From Acidimicrobiales bacterium (GTDB lineage Bacteria; Actinomycetota; Acidimicrobiia; Acidimicrobiales; SZUA-35), in the NCBI GenBank assembly GCA_041394265.1, contig JAWKIO010000005.1:3782001-3846000 (forward strand): 64,000 nt of DNA, read 5' to 3'. The notes under the pieces were generated by a model. It ran no database searches. It was not told the DNA's origin and was given only the letters and a program-made list of their open reading frames with translations. Made by a program: the position numbers and the translations under genes. Shown here one piece after another: positions 18,178 to 25,514 of the stretch (position 1 is its first letter; every line of letters begins with the position of its first letter).

Positions 18178-19637
18178 CGGGGTCGGTCACCGCTGCGTGG
18201 CTCTCCGACGGGCCGACCTTGTTCAATGCCGTTGCGCTGGTCCTGGCCGGCGTGGTCGTACTGACCGCACTGCTGCAGGTCGTGCTGATGGTGGCGGCGG
18301 TTGTCGACCTGCGCCAGTCGCACAAGCGATCACGGCATCGTCTCTGGCGCGCCGTGATGAACTCGTCGCTCGCCCCGAAGGTGACCGTCCTCGTCCCCGC
18401 CTACAACGAGGCCGTCACGATTCGTGACTCCCTGGCCGGCATCCTGGCGCTCACGTACCAGAACCTCGAGGTCGTCGTGGTCAACGACGGGTCGAGCGAC
18501 GAGACCGAAGCGGTGCTCGTGAACGAGTTCGACCTCGTCGAAGTGCACAACGTCTATCAAGCGCTGCTCGGTACGCAGAAGATCGTGCGTCTCTACCGTT
18601 CCCGCGTCGATCCCCGTCTCGTGGTGGCACACAAGGAGAACGGCGGCAAGGCGGACGCACTGAACGCCTGTGTGAACCTCGCCAGCGGTTCGCTGGTGTG
18701 TGCGATCGATGCCGACACCATCATCACGCCCGACTCGCTGCAGAAGTTGGTCACGTCGTTCGTCGACGATCCGGGCGTCGTCGCCGCAGGTGGATCGGTC
18801 CGATTGACCAATGGTGGCCTTGTGCGTGGTCCCCGTGGCCTTCGGCCGTTGTTCCCTCGCCAGATCTGGGCGGCGTGTCAGGTGGTGGAGTACACCCGGG
18901 CGTTCCTCATCGGTCGGCTCGGCTGGAACCAGCTCGGCGGCAATCTGATCGTGAGTGGCGCGTTCGGTGTGTTCCGTCGCCAGGCGGTCGTTGATGTCGG
19001 CGGGTATCGGCCGGGCAGCATGGGTGAGGACATGGAGCTGATCGTGCGGCTGCGCCGGTACGGGTATGAGACGGGGACGCCGGCGCGGGTCACCTTCGAC
19101 GCCGAGCCGGTGGCCTGGACCGAGGGGCCCGAGGGGTTGCCCGAGCTGCGCCGCCAGCGCAACCGTTGGTACCGGGGCCTGCTCGAGGTGCTCAGCCTCC
19201 ACCGCAAGATGATCCTCCGTCCGAAGTACGGGACGGCAGGGATGTTGTCGCTGCCGTATTTCGTGATCGTCGAGGCGCTGGCGCCGCTGGTCGAGGCGAT
19301 CGGCATCCTCCTGCTCATCGCCGGCCTGGCGCTCGGCCAGGTCAGCCTCGGGCACCTGCTCTTCGTCGGCTCGGCCTACGCCCTCGGCCTTCTCGTGTCG
19401 ATGATGGTGCTGCTCCTCGACGACGCAGCGTTCGGCATGTTGACCGATGCCCGAATGCGGGTTCGCATGGTGTTGATCGTGGCGGTCGAGCACCTGATCT
19501 TCCGCCCGCTCACGATCTTCTGGCGGCTCGAGGGCCTGGTGTTCTACGCCCAGGGCAAGGGCGACTGGGGTGTGCAGGTCCGCCGGGGGTTCGGCACCAA
19601 TTCGCTGCCAACCTCGCCACTGCCCAAGGCACGGTAG
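18174..19637 (+). CDS. Processive family 2 glycosyltransferase (membrane)
   Basis: A 487-residue membrane glycosyltransferase of the chitin/PNAG/cellulose-synthase-like type. An N-terminal membrane helix (NAVALVLAGVVVLTALLQVVLMVAAVV) precedes the GT-A domain, which has VLVPAYNEA, VVNDGSSDET, the DAD metal motif (CAIDADTI), the GED catalytic base (SMGEDMEL) and the processivity motif QRNRW. C-terminal membrane helices follow (EALAPLVEAIGILLLIAGLALG and the next segment). The GTG at 18174 overlaps the HEAT gene stop and is preferred over the TTG at 18162. It probably makes and exports a beta-linked polysaccharide. The last codons and the stop (TAG at 19635) lie inside the first unit of a tandem repeat. 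No deacetylase or hydrolase partner is nearby. Confidence 0.88.
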   Translation: MTGSVTAAWLSDGPTLFNAVALVLAGVVVLTALLQVVLMVAAVVDLRQSHKRSRHRLWRAVMNSSLAPKVTVLVPAYNEAVTIRDSLAGILALTYQNLEVVVVNDGSSDETEAVLVNEFDLVEVHNVYQALLGTQKIVRLYRSRVDPRLVVAHKENGGKADALNACVNLASGSLVCAIDADTIITPDSLQKLVTSFVDDPGVVAAGGSVRLTNGGLVRGPRGLRPLFPRQIWAACQVVEYTRAFLIGRLGWNQLGGNLIVSGAFGVFRRQAVVDVGGYRPGSMGEDMELIVRLRRYGYETGTPARVTFDAEPVAWTEGPEGLPELRRQRNRWYRGLLEVLSLHRKMILRPKYGTAGMLSLPYFVIVEALAPLVEAIGILLLIAGLALGQVSLGHLLFVGSAYALGLLVSMMVLLLDDAAFGMLTDARMRVRMVLIVAVEHLIFRPLTIFWRLEGLVFYAQGKGDWGVQVRRGFGTNSLPTSPLPKAR

Positions 19638-19774
19638 GGCTGCCGAAGGCTCGGTAGCACTGCCGAAGGCTTGGTAGCACTGCCGAAGGCACGGTAGGGA
19701 CTGCCGAAGGCACGGTAGGGACTGCCGAAGGCACGGTAGGGACTGCCGAAGGCGCGGTGGGGACTGCCGAAGGG
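19620..19774 (+). repeat. Tandem 20/21-nt repeat, 7.5 units
   Basis: Units built on CTGCCGAAGGCACGGTAG begin at 19620, 19640, 19660, 19680, 19701, 19722, 19743 and (partial) 19764. The first three periods are 20 nt and the last four are 21 nt. Each unit can fold as CTGCCG/CGGTAG around AAGGCA, or as TGCC-GAA-GGCA. The array begins within the end of the glycosyltransferase gene, so its final residues PKAR are repeat-encoded. It runs into the spacer before the small gene at 19861. Confidence 0.9.
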
Positions 19775-19860
19775 GGATGTCCCCGATGGCCGGTCGCAGC
19801 ACATGGTCGATGCTCGATGCAGCGGTGGGAGGGACCACCGGATGATCGAGGGGCATCGCC

Positions 19861-20043
19861 ATGGAACTGCATCCGTACACGACCGATCTCGGGTTCGCTC
19901 GACGAAGCGCCCGCTACCTGGCAACGAGCGGATGCTCGCCCCGCCAGATCATCGAGGCACTGGTCGAGCAACTCGATCTCAGCTTCGACGCTGCCACCCA
20001 GATCGTCGGCGGGCTCACCCTCGCCGAGGCGAGGGTGAGCTGA
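19861..20043 (+). CDS. Small hypothetical protein (60 aa)
   Basis: A 60-residue protein beginning MELHPYTTDLGFARRSARYL. It is helical and soluble, with a hydrophobic second half (IIEALVEQLDLSFDAATQIVGGLTLAEARV). The family is not recognised. GAGGGG about 8 nt before the ATG supports translation. It follows the tandem-repeat array and converges on the DUF4214 gene with a 14-nt gap. It could be a regulator or an accessory factor of the polysaccharide operon, but nothing in the sequence shows this. Confidence 0.5.
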   Translation: MELHPYTTDLGFARRSARYLATSGCSPRQIIEALVEQLDLSFDAATQIVGGLTLAEARVS

Positions 20044-20057
20044 CCGCAGGCCAGGAT

Positions 20058-21116
20058 TCAGTCGCCGTCGGGAGCGATCCAGTCGGCCCGGTCCTGCACG
20101 TAGCCGAGCAGCTTCTGGAAGGGGACGGTGTCGCTGTCGTTCAGCTTCGTCATCAGGCCGACCGTGGTCACGGTCCGACCGAAGCGCACCGAGGCGACCA
20201 TCAAGATGTCACCGTTGTCGGCGGGGTCGCCCTCGTGGGTAATGAGGACCGCGAAGTACTGATCCGTGGCGACCGTCGTCAGTGTCATCGGGGTCTGTGT
20301 CTCGACGTAGGTCGTCCCATCGACGATGGTGCCGCAAGTTGCCTGGAGGGACTGACCGGCGGCGATGAAGGCCTGAGCCTCTGCCTCGGTGTCGAACTCG
20401 TGGACCGTTTGGGTAGCGAACGGCCGAACCGAGGGGTCGAAGCCCGAGACCCGGCCGGCGAACGCCGCAGCGGGGGAGAATCGGTCCTTGCATGGAATGC
20501 CGGACCCCAATGCCGCGAGTGTCAGGGTGTCGGACCACTCGTTGACACCAGTGGCTTCGTCTACTTCGCCGGGGCTGAGGAACAGGTCGAGTGGTACCCA
20601 CTCCGACTTGCCGGCGTAGGGGTAGCGGTCGACGAACTCGGTGTTCGCCGTGATCCACTGCACCACACCGTCCTGGCCGAGACCGTTGTTCATCTCGCCC
20701 AGCCAGTAGGCGTAGCCGTCGGGGTCGGGCTCGCGGCCAAGGACGTTCGGGTAGACGATGTCCAGGAACGCCGCATTGCCGAGGCCCGTGCCGTAGTCGG
20801 CGATGAACTCGTCGGAATTGCTGAACCCCCAGGCCAGGTCCTCGAGCGATGCGCCGTTGCGGTGCTGATCGATCCAGTAGATGGCACCGGCGACGTCGGC
20901 CTCGCGACGGAAGAACGCTCGGTAGAGACGGAGGACGGCGGCGTCGAGCGGTGCGAGGTAGCGCGGCGATGCGGTGAGCTCCTCGATACTCGCGGCGGGT
21001 CCGACGGAGTCGTACTCCGAGGTCGGAGCGGCCGGGGTGGCCAGGGTGAGAAGGAGGATGGCGGCCGAGGCAAGGGTCGCGGCGAGCCGGGTGGAGGTGC
21101 GGGTGGAGCTGGTCAT
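20058..21116 (-). CDS. Exported DUF4214-domain protein
   Basis: A 352-residue secreted protein. The ATG at 21116 gives a clean signal peptide: TSSTRTSTRL, then ATLASAAILLLTLATPAAPT. Two consecutive DUF4214-type units follow, LYRAFFRREADVAGAIYWIDQHRNG and YPNVLGREPDPDGYAYWLGEMNNG. In characterised proteins these are found in S-layer, RTX or adhesin-like surface proteins and often follow glycosylation. The C-terminal 200 residues are unrecognised, with two cysteines (PCKDRF, ATCGTIV) that could form a disulfide. A strong CRP-like box lies 34-49 nt upstream of the start, so control by the Crp-type regulator at 5857 is likely (inference). The longer frame from 21212 would bury the signal peptide and is rejected. 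Confidence 0.82.
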   Translation of the reverse strand: MTSSTRTSTRLAATLASAAILLLTLATPAAPTSEYDSVGPAASIEELTASPRYLAPLDAAVLRLYRAFFRREADVAGAIYWIDQHRNGASLEDLAWGFSNSDEFIADYGTGLGNAAFLDIVYPNVLGREPDPDGYAYWLGEMNNGLGQDGVVQWITANTEFVDRYPYAGKSEWVPLDLFLSPGEVDEATGVNEWSDTLTLAALGSGIPCKDRFSPAAAFAGRVSGFDPSVRPFATQTVHEFDTEAEAQAFIAAGQSLQATCGTIVDGTTYVETQTPMTLTTVATDQYFAVLITHEGDPADNGDILMVASVRFGRTVTTVGLMTKLNDSDTVPFQKLLGYVQDRADWIAPDGD

Positions 21117-21149
21117 GGGGTGACGGTACGAAGCGCCGAGCGCTGCGTC

Positions 21150-21165
21150 TGTGAGGTGGTTCACA
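21150..21165. promoter_or_regulatory. CRP/GlxR-like operator (perfect half-sites)
   Basis: TGTGAGGTGGTTCACA matches TGTGA-N6-TCACA exactly and extends to CTGTGA/TCACAG. It lies 34-49 nt upstream of the DUF4214 start (21116, minus strand). It is also about 115 nt upstream of the plus-strand membrane protein at 21280. It shares 13 of 16 bases with the box at 5784. Confidence 0.72.
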
Positions 21166-21279
21166 GATCGACGGTCGGGCTGGGGCCGACGCTCGTGGGC
21201 CATCGGGCTCATCTCCGAGCTACAGAATTGTGAGCGAATGTGCTCAAGATTTTCGCGTCGATCTTCCGATGTAGGTCGT

Positions 21280-21585
21280 ATGCCCTGGTATCAACCGCTC
21301 CCTCCCACCGTCTGGTGGACGTTCTCGGCGTCCGCTGTGCTCGCTTCTGCTTACGTGCTCGTCTTCCTGGCCCGCCACCCGGTTGACGGAGAGTCGAGAA
21401 TCGTGGACTGGTCACAGCGGCATCGGGTGCCGATCCTGCTCAGCGGAGCGGTGATGGTCTTCACCGTGCTGCCCAACCCGATTGTCCTGACCGCCATGCT
21501 CGGCCTGTTCCTCTGGATCCGGCACTCGGCCGACCAGTGGGAGCGCGACCAGACGCTGCCGCGGGGGAGCGCCCAGTACTACTGA
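21280..21585 (+). CDS. Small membrane protein (101 aa)
   Basis: Begins MPWYQPLPPTVWW. It has two hydrophobic regions: WTFSASAVLASAYVLVFLA, then a longer one from RVPILLSGAVMVFTVLP into TAMLGLFLWI. These could span the membrane two or three times. The charged tail is HSADQWERDQTLPRG. The family is not recognised. The ATG at 21280 is chosen because the longer frame from 21151 starts inside the CRP-like box and adds an arginine-rich stretch. There is no strong ribosome site. It converges on the phosphoribosyltransferase-hydrolase gene, with an A-A-A'-A' repeat between them. Confidence 0.55.
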   Translation: MPWYQPLPPTVWWTFSASAVLASAYVLVFLARHPVDGESRIVDWSQRHRVPILLSGAVMVFTVLPNPIVLTAMLGLFLWIRHSADQWERDQTLPRGSAQYY

Positions 21586-21640
21586 GACACTCGCTCGCTT
21601 GGTCGAACGGTCGGTCGCAGCCACCCGTCGGCTCAGCCCA

Positions 21641-21742
21641 TCTGTCGACGCTGAAGCCCATCCTGGCGATCTGTCGACACTGAAGCCCCCGAATGAGCTC
21701 CAGTGTCGAAAGATCACACGAATGGGCTTCAGTCCGCACGGT
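21641..21742. repeat. Symmetric four-copy repeat, site B (A-A-A'-A')
   Basis: TCTGTCGACGCTGAAGCCC (21641) and TCTGTCGACACTGAAGCCC (21670) are direct copies 29 nt apart. An inverted copy lies at 21695-21713 (16 of 19 matching) and a shorter inverted copy (GGGCTTCAG) at 21724, again 29 nt apart. All four are symmetric about 21691.5. The site lies between the convergent genes ending at 21585 and 21803. Confidence 0.85.
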
Positions 21743-21764
21743 TCGCGTCGGGCCCGACACGAAC
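21741..21764. terminator. 12-bp inverted repeat, possible terminator
   Basis: GTTCGCGTCGGG is followed directly by CCCGACACGAAC, which is complementary except for one mismatched position. It abuts repeat site B, between two convergent genes. It could end transcription from either side. There is no U-tract. Confidence 0.4.
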
Positions 21765-21802
21765 GTCGAGGAGCGGCCGGCCCGACGCCGCACGACCACC
21801 CG

Positions 21803-23128
21803 TCAGGCGGGCACCGGTGCTTGGTGACCGAGGATCCAGTCCCTCGCCAGCTCGGCGGCAGCCTGGAGTGTGCCCGGCTCCTCGAAGACGTGGGTGGCAC
21901 CGGGAACGACTCGTAGCTCGGACTCGCAGCGCAGCTCGGCTTCGGCCATCTCGTTGAGGCCGAGCACGACGTCGTCGTTGCCGCCGACGATGAGCAGCGT
22001 CGGTGCTTTGACCGAGTGAAGGTGGAGCCCGGCAAGATCGGGCCGCCCGCCACGCGACACCACCGCCGTCACCATGCTCTCGGGAGCCGCCGCGGCGCGT
22101 AGGGCGGCCGCCGCGCCGGTGCTGGCCCCGAAGTAGGCAACGGGCAGACTCCCGAGGTCGGTCTCGGTGAGCAGGATGCGAGTGACGTCGCGGAGTCGAC
22201 CAGCCAAGAGCTCGACATCGAAGACCTTCGAGCGGTTCTGCTCCTCGTCGGGGGTGAGCAGGTCGAACAGGAGTGTCGCCAGCCCGGCTTCGTTGAGGAC
22301 CTCGGCGACGAACCGGTTGCGCGGGCTGTGACGACTGCTGCCGCTGCCGTGGGCGAACACGACTACGCCGCGGGCGTGCTCGGGAACGGTCAGGTGACCG
22401 CTCAGCCGGACCTGGCGGATCTGGAGGTCGACCTCGTCGTCGCGTGGCTGGGGTTCATCGGCGACGCCGGCGGGCGACGCGGTGTCCACGAGCTGCAGCC
22501 GGTTGGCCCGCTCCAGGAGCGCCAGCACTTCCTCGTCAGTGGTCTGGGAGAAGTCCTGGTAGAACTCGCCGACGCCGCTGAAGTGACGGGGCATCTTGAC
22601 GTTGATCATCTCGTCTGCGACGCCGGCCAGTCGGTGCTTCCAATCGGCGGGGGCGACCGGGACCGCGAGCACGACGCGTTTCGCACCTCGGGCTCGCACG
22701 ATCTGGCAGGCCGCCGAGGCGGTCGATCCCGTGGCGATGCCATCGTCGACGACGATCACCACCTTGCCCTCGAGCGGGATCGCCGGCGCATCCGATCGGT
22801 AGAGGACTGCTCGTCGTTCGAGTTCGTCGCGCTCGCGGTCTTCGATCGTGCGAAGTTCGGTGGCGTTGGTCTCGGTGCGCTCGATGATGTCCTGGTTGAG
22901 CACCCGGATTCCGCCCTCGCCGATGGCGCCCATCGCCAGTTCGGGCTGGAAGGGGACACCGAGCTTCCGCACGATCACGACGTCGAGTGGGGCATCGAGC
23001 GCATCCGCGACCTCGGCCGCCACCGGCACTCCGCCGCGGGGCAACCCCACGACGACCACGTCGTCGCCGTGGAGGTGGTGGAGTCGCTGGGCGAGCTGCT
23101 TGCCGGCATCGGTCCGATCACAGAACAT
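21803..23128 (-). CDS. Phosphoribosyltransferase-alpha/beta hydrolase fusion
   Basis: A 441-residue fusion. Residues about 1-220 are a type I phosphoribosyltransferase with the PRPP-binding motif VVIVVDDGIATGST, preceded by the family pattern LPRGGVPVAAEVADALDAPLDV. Residues about 235-441 are a dienelactone-hydrolase-like fold with VVVFAHGSGSSRHSPRN and the nucleophile motif GASTGAAAAL. The same domain order is known in mycobacterial Rv0571c, a member of the dormancy regulon. The biochemical role is unclear. AAGGAG precedes the ATG by 7 nt. It is bracketed by A-A-A'-A' repeats on both sides (sites B and C). Confidence 0.87.
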   Translation of the reverse strand: MFCDRTDAGKQLAQRLHHLHGDDVVVVGLPRGGVPVAAEVADALDAPLDVVIVRKLGVPFQPELAMGAIGEGGIRVLNQDIIERTETNATELRTIEDRERDELERRAVLYRSDAPAIPLEGKVVIVVDDGIATGSTASAACQIVRARGAKRVVLAVPVAPADWKHRLAGVADEMINVKMPRHFSGVGEFYQDFSQTTDEEVLALLERANRLQLVDTASPAGVADEPQPRDDEVDLQIRQVRLSGHLTVPEHARGVVVFAHGSGSSRHSPRNRFVAEVLNEAGLATLLFDLLTPDEEQNRSKVFDVELLAGRLRDVTRILLTETDLGSLPVAYFGASTGAAAALRAAAAPESMVTAVVSRGGRPDLAGLHLHSVKAPTLLIVGGNDDVVLGLNEMAEAELRCESELRVVPGATHVFEEPGTLQAAAELARDWILGHQAPVPA

Positions 23129-23202
23129 CGATCTCTCCTTTGCGCTTCTCTCGATGATCGTGAGCGGGTGGCGACCGCTGTAGAGGCCAATGTCCCTCCA
23201 CC

Positions 23203-23307
23203 AAAGCTCAGGGGCTCCCAGCAGTTCCCCAAAAGCTCAGGGGCTCCCAGCAGCGGGCTGCGGGAAGGCCCTGAGCTTCCCCGAGATTGCGGCGAGTCCC
23301 TGAGCTT
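23203..23307. repeat. Symmetric four-copy repeat, site C (A-A-A'-A')
   Basis: AAGCTCAGGGGCTCCC at 23204 and 23233 are identical direct copies, 29 nt apart and continuing into AGCAG. Inverted copies ending CCCTGAGCTT lie at 23269-23278 and 23298-23307, again 29 nt apart (14 of 16 matching over the longer word). The four are exactly symmetric about 23255.5. The site lies after the App1-like gene (stop 23367) and before the next minus-strand gene (start 23128). The rest of this 238-nt spacer shows no gene. Confidence 0.88.
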
Positions 23308-23366
23308 CGCGCCGTGTCAGCGGCCGCCGTGAGCGACGGTGTTCTCGGTGGCGGGGTGCGCTGTGT

Positions 23367-24359
23367 TCAGCGGGAGCGGCCCCACTGCCGAGCGGCGAGG
23401 TCGTCGGCGATCTGGGCGAGGTCGTCGATCACCAGCATGGTGTCGTCGAGCGCCTCGTCGACGATGAACTGCCGAACCTCGTTGGTCTTGCTTTCATCGC
23501 CCACGTCTCGCAGGTACGCCGCAGTGACTCGGTCGAGATGGTCGATGATCGTCGTCGAGAACGCCATCGCGTCCTGTTGCGAGGTGTCGCCGATCAGCAC
23601 GACATCGGCATTCGGAGCAGCATCGAGGATGGCGGCGATGCCGCTGACCTTGTGGGCACCGTGCGCGCCCCCGAACGTCGAACGGTTCAGCCCGAGGTCG
23701 CGCAGCAGGAGCGGGCCGACCGGGAAGCCGTGGTGGTCCATGAAGGCGGTGAGGAAGTCGAACAGGTTCCAGGGACTGCTCGAGACGTAGAACACCGGAC
23801 ACGGCGGAGCAGCAGGAGCACCGATCGTGGTGAGCCGCCGGTAGAGCTCGGGAGCACCGTCGATCGGCCGCCGGGTCAGATGCGATCCGGCGATGGTCTG
23901 GAGCACGGTCCGGGCCACGTTGCCCGCACCGTTGCTGAGGATCGTGTCATCGATGTCGGAGATCACCAGTCGATCGGTGGTCTCATCGACCACGAGTGAG
24001 GGCAGGACCCAGGTGGCGTCGTCACGATCGGGGAGTGCGCCGTGAGCATGGACCCAGCTCCCACTCCGCAGGGCACCGTCGTCGACGTCGATGGTCGCCT
24101 CGAAGTAGCCGTCGGCATCAGTCGTGGTCTCCGCCTGCCGATCGCCGATGTGGATGACGATCGGCTCGTCGGCGATCTCACGCGTGGCGAAGCGCTCGGC
24201 CATGCGCAGCACGGCCCGAGCCGAGTGCTCGCCCGGCTCGGCTGGGGTGATCTCGGGGTTCGCCAGCACTCGTCCGGCAAATCGGAGCTCGCCGGCAGGA
24301 CCGAACGAACGGTAGGGATCGATGCGTGCCGGCGCCCGCCGGACCAGTCGGCTAATCAA
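23367..24359 (-). CDS. App1-family (DUF2183) phosphatidate phosphatase-like protein
   Basis: A 330-residue HAD-superfamily phosphatase of the App1 type. The catalytic motif is VISDIDDTILSNG, followed by VFYVSSSPWNLFDFLTAFMDHHGFPVGPLLLRD and the acidic motif VVLIGDTSQQD. These are characteristic of App1-like enzymes, which dephosphorylate phosphatidate in yeast. The N-terminal 140 residues form a separate beta-rich region. The start is a TTG at 24359 that overlaps the AraC gene stop by 8 nt (TTGATTAG), so translation is probably coupled. There is no membrane segment. A role in lipid turnover fits the nearby WS/DGAT gene (inference). Confidence 0.85.
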   Translation of the reverse strand: MISRLVRRAPARIDPYRSFGPAGELRFAGRVLANPEITPAEPGEHSARAVLRMAERFATREIADEPIVIHIGDRQAETTTDADGYFEATIDVDDGALRSGSWVHAHGALPDRDDATWVLPSLVVDETTDRLVISDIDDTILSNGAGNVARTVLQTIAGSHLTRRPIDGAPELYRRLTTIGAPAAPPCPVFYVSSSPWNLFDFLTAFMDHHGFPVGPLLLRDLGLNRSTFGGAHGAHKVSGIAAILDAAPNADVVLIGDTSQQDAMAFSTTIIDHLDRVTAAYLRDVGDESKTNEVRQFIVDEALDDTMLVIDDLAQIADDLAARQWGRSR

Positions 24360-25392
24360 ACGACGCCGTTTCTGGATCGCGGTGGTGCAGTTGCGAGGGG
24401 GCGTGGCCGGTCCAGCGGCGGAAGGCGCGGGAGAAGGCAGCGGTCTCGCTGAAGCCGACTCGTAGCGACGTTTCGGTGACCGACACGCCGTTGGTCAGCA
24501 GCGCCGTCGCCAGGCCCAGCCGCGTGTCGGCGACGACGCCGCGGAACGTCGTGCCGTGTTCGCCGATGCGGCGTTGGAGTGTGCGGGGGCTCATGGCGAG
24601 TTCGCTGGCAATCACGGCCAGTGCGGGCTCTCCCGCCGAAAGGGCGTCGGCGAGGCAGGCGCGGATGTCGTCGAGAAAGGTGTCGGGTTCGAGCCCGGCG
24701 AGGTAGTCGGCAACCACCGCGTCGCTCACCGAGGCAAGGCGTTCGTTGCCGCCGGGGATCGGGCGGTCGGCGTCGGCGACGGCAAAGGTCAGCCGATTCT
24801 CGGTGGCGGCGAACTCGATCGGACAGCCGAAGAAGCGCTCGAACCGATCAACGGCCAGCGGCTGCGGCCGCTCGAGCCGAAGGGCGATGGGGGCGAGTTC
24901 ACGGCCGAGCAATGAACGAGCGGACCGCACGATGGCGGCCAGCACCGCATCGAGCGCCGCGGGAGCAGGCCGCTCTCGGGCACTTCGCCAACCGATGACG
25001 AGTGAGAACTCGCCATCGGTCTCCTCGACGGTGCCACGGGCGACATCGGCGGTGATGCGGCTGAAGCGCGCCACGCGTTCCAGCGCCAGACGGAGGGAGG
25101 CGCTGGTCAAGAAGGCGCTGCCCATGGCATGGAAGGACCCGGCGGTGACATGACGCGAGACCTCGATGCCGAACCCGTCGTCGCCGGTTGCCTCCACGGC
25201 GTGCTGCCAGAGTCGAGTGGACGCCGCCAGCGGCAGCCGCGCCTCGGGGTCGGCGAGTTGAGTGCGAGTGATCCCGCTGGCGTCGAGCAACGGTTGGGGA
25301 TCGACACCACGGCTCTCCAGCGCGCGCACCAGGGTGTCGGTCCACGCGATCAGCACGCTGGGCGAGTTGCTCGGCGCAGACGCTGCGGACAT
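24352..25392 (-). CDS. AraC-family transcription regulator
   Basis: A 346-residue regulator with an N-terminal Arabinose_bd/OruR-type sensing domain (ITRTQLADPEARLPL, FHAMGSAFLTSASLRLALERVARFSRI). The C-terminal AraC double helix-turn-helix has ELAMSPRTLQRRIGEHGTTFRGVV and VSVTETSLRVGFSETAAFSRAFRRWTGHAPSQ. I prefer the ATG at 25392, although 25428 is in frame with equal support. It is divergent from the WS/DGAT gene across a 122-nt spacer and coupled to the App1-like gene, which suggests that it controls lipid metabolism genes on either side (inference). Confidence 0.88.
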   Translation of the reverse strand: MSAASAPSNSPSVLIAWTDTLVRALESRGVDPQPLLDASGITRTQLADPEARLPLAASTRLWQHAVEATGDDGFGIEVSRHVTAGSFHAMGSAFLTSASLRLALERVARFSRITADVARGTVEETDGEFSLVIGWRSARERPAPAALDAVLAAIVRSARSLLGRELAPIALRLERPQPLAVDRFERFFGCPIEFAATENRLTFAVADADRPIPGGNERLASVSDAVVADYLAGLEPDTFLDDIRACLADALSAGEPALAVIASELAMSPRTLQRRIGEHGTTFRGVVADTRLGLATALLTNGVSVTETSLRVGFSETAAFSRAFRRWTGHAPSQLHHRDPETASFD

Positions 25393-25514
25393 GGACGGAA
25401 CGTACCAGCCCTCCCCAAGTTGGCGCATTCGGTCAAGTCATTGGCGTGGTGAGTCGCGGCGGGCACGACGTCGGACGTGCACCGTGGAAGCAATCGGATC
25501 GAGGGGACGAGACC

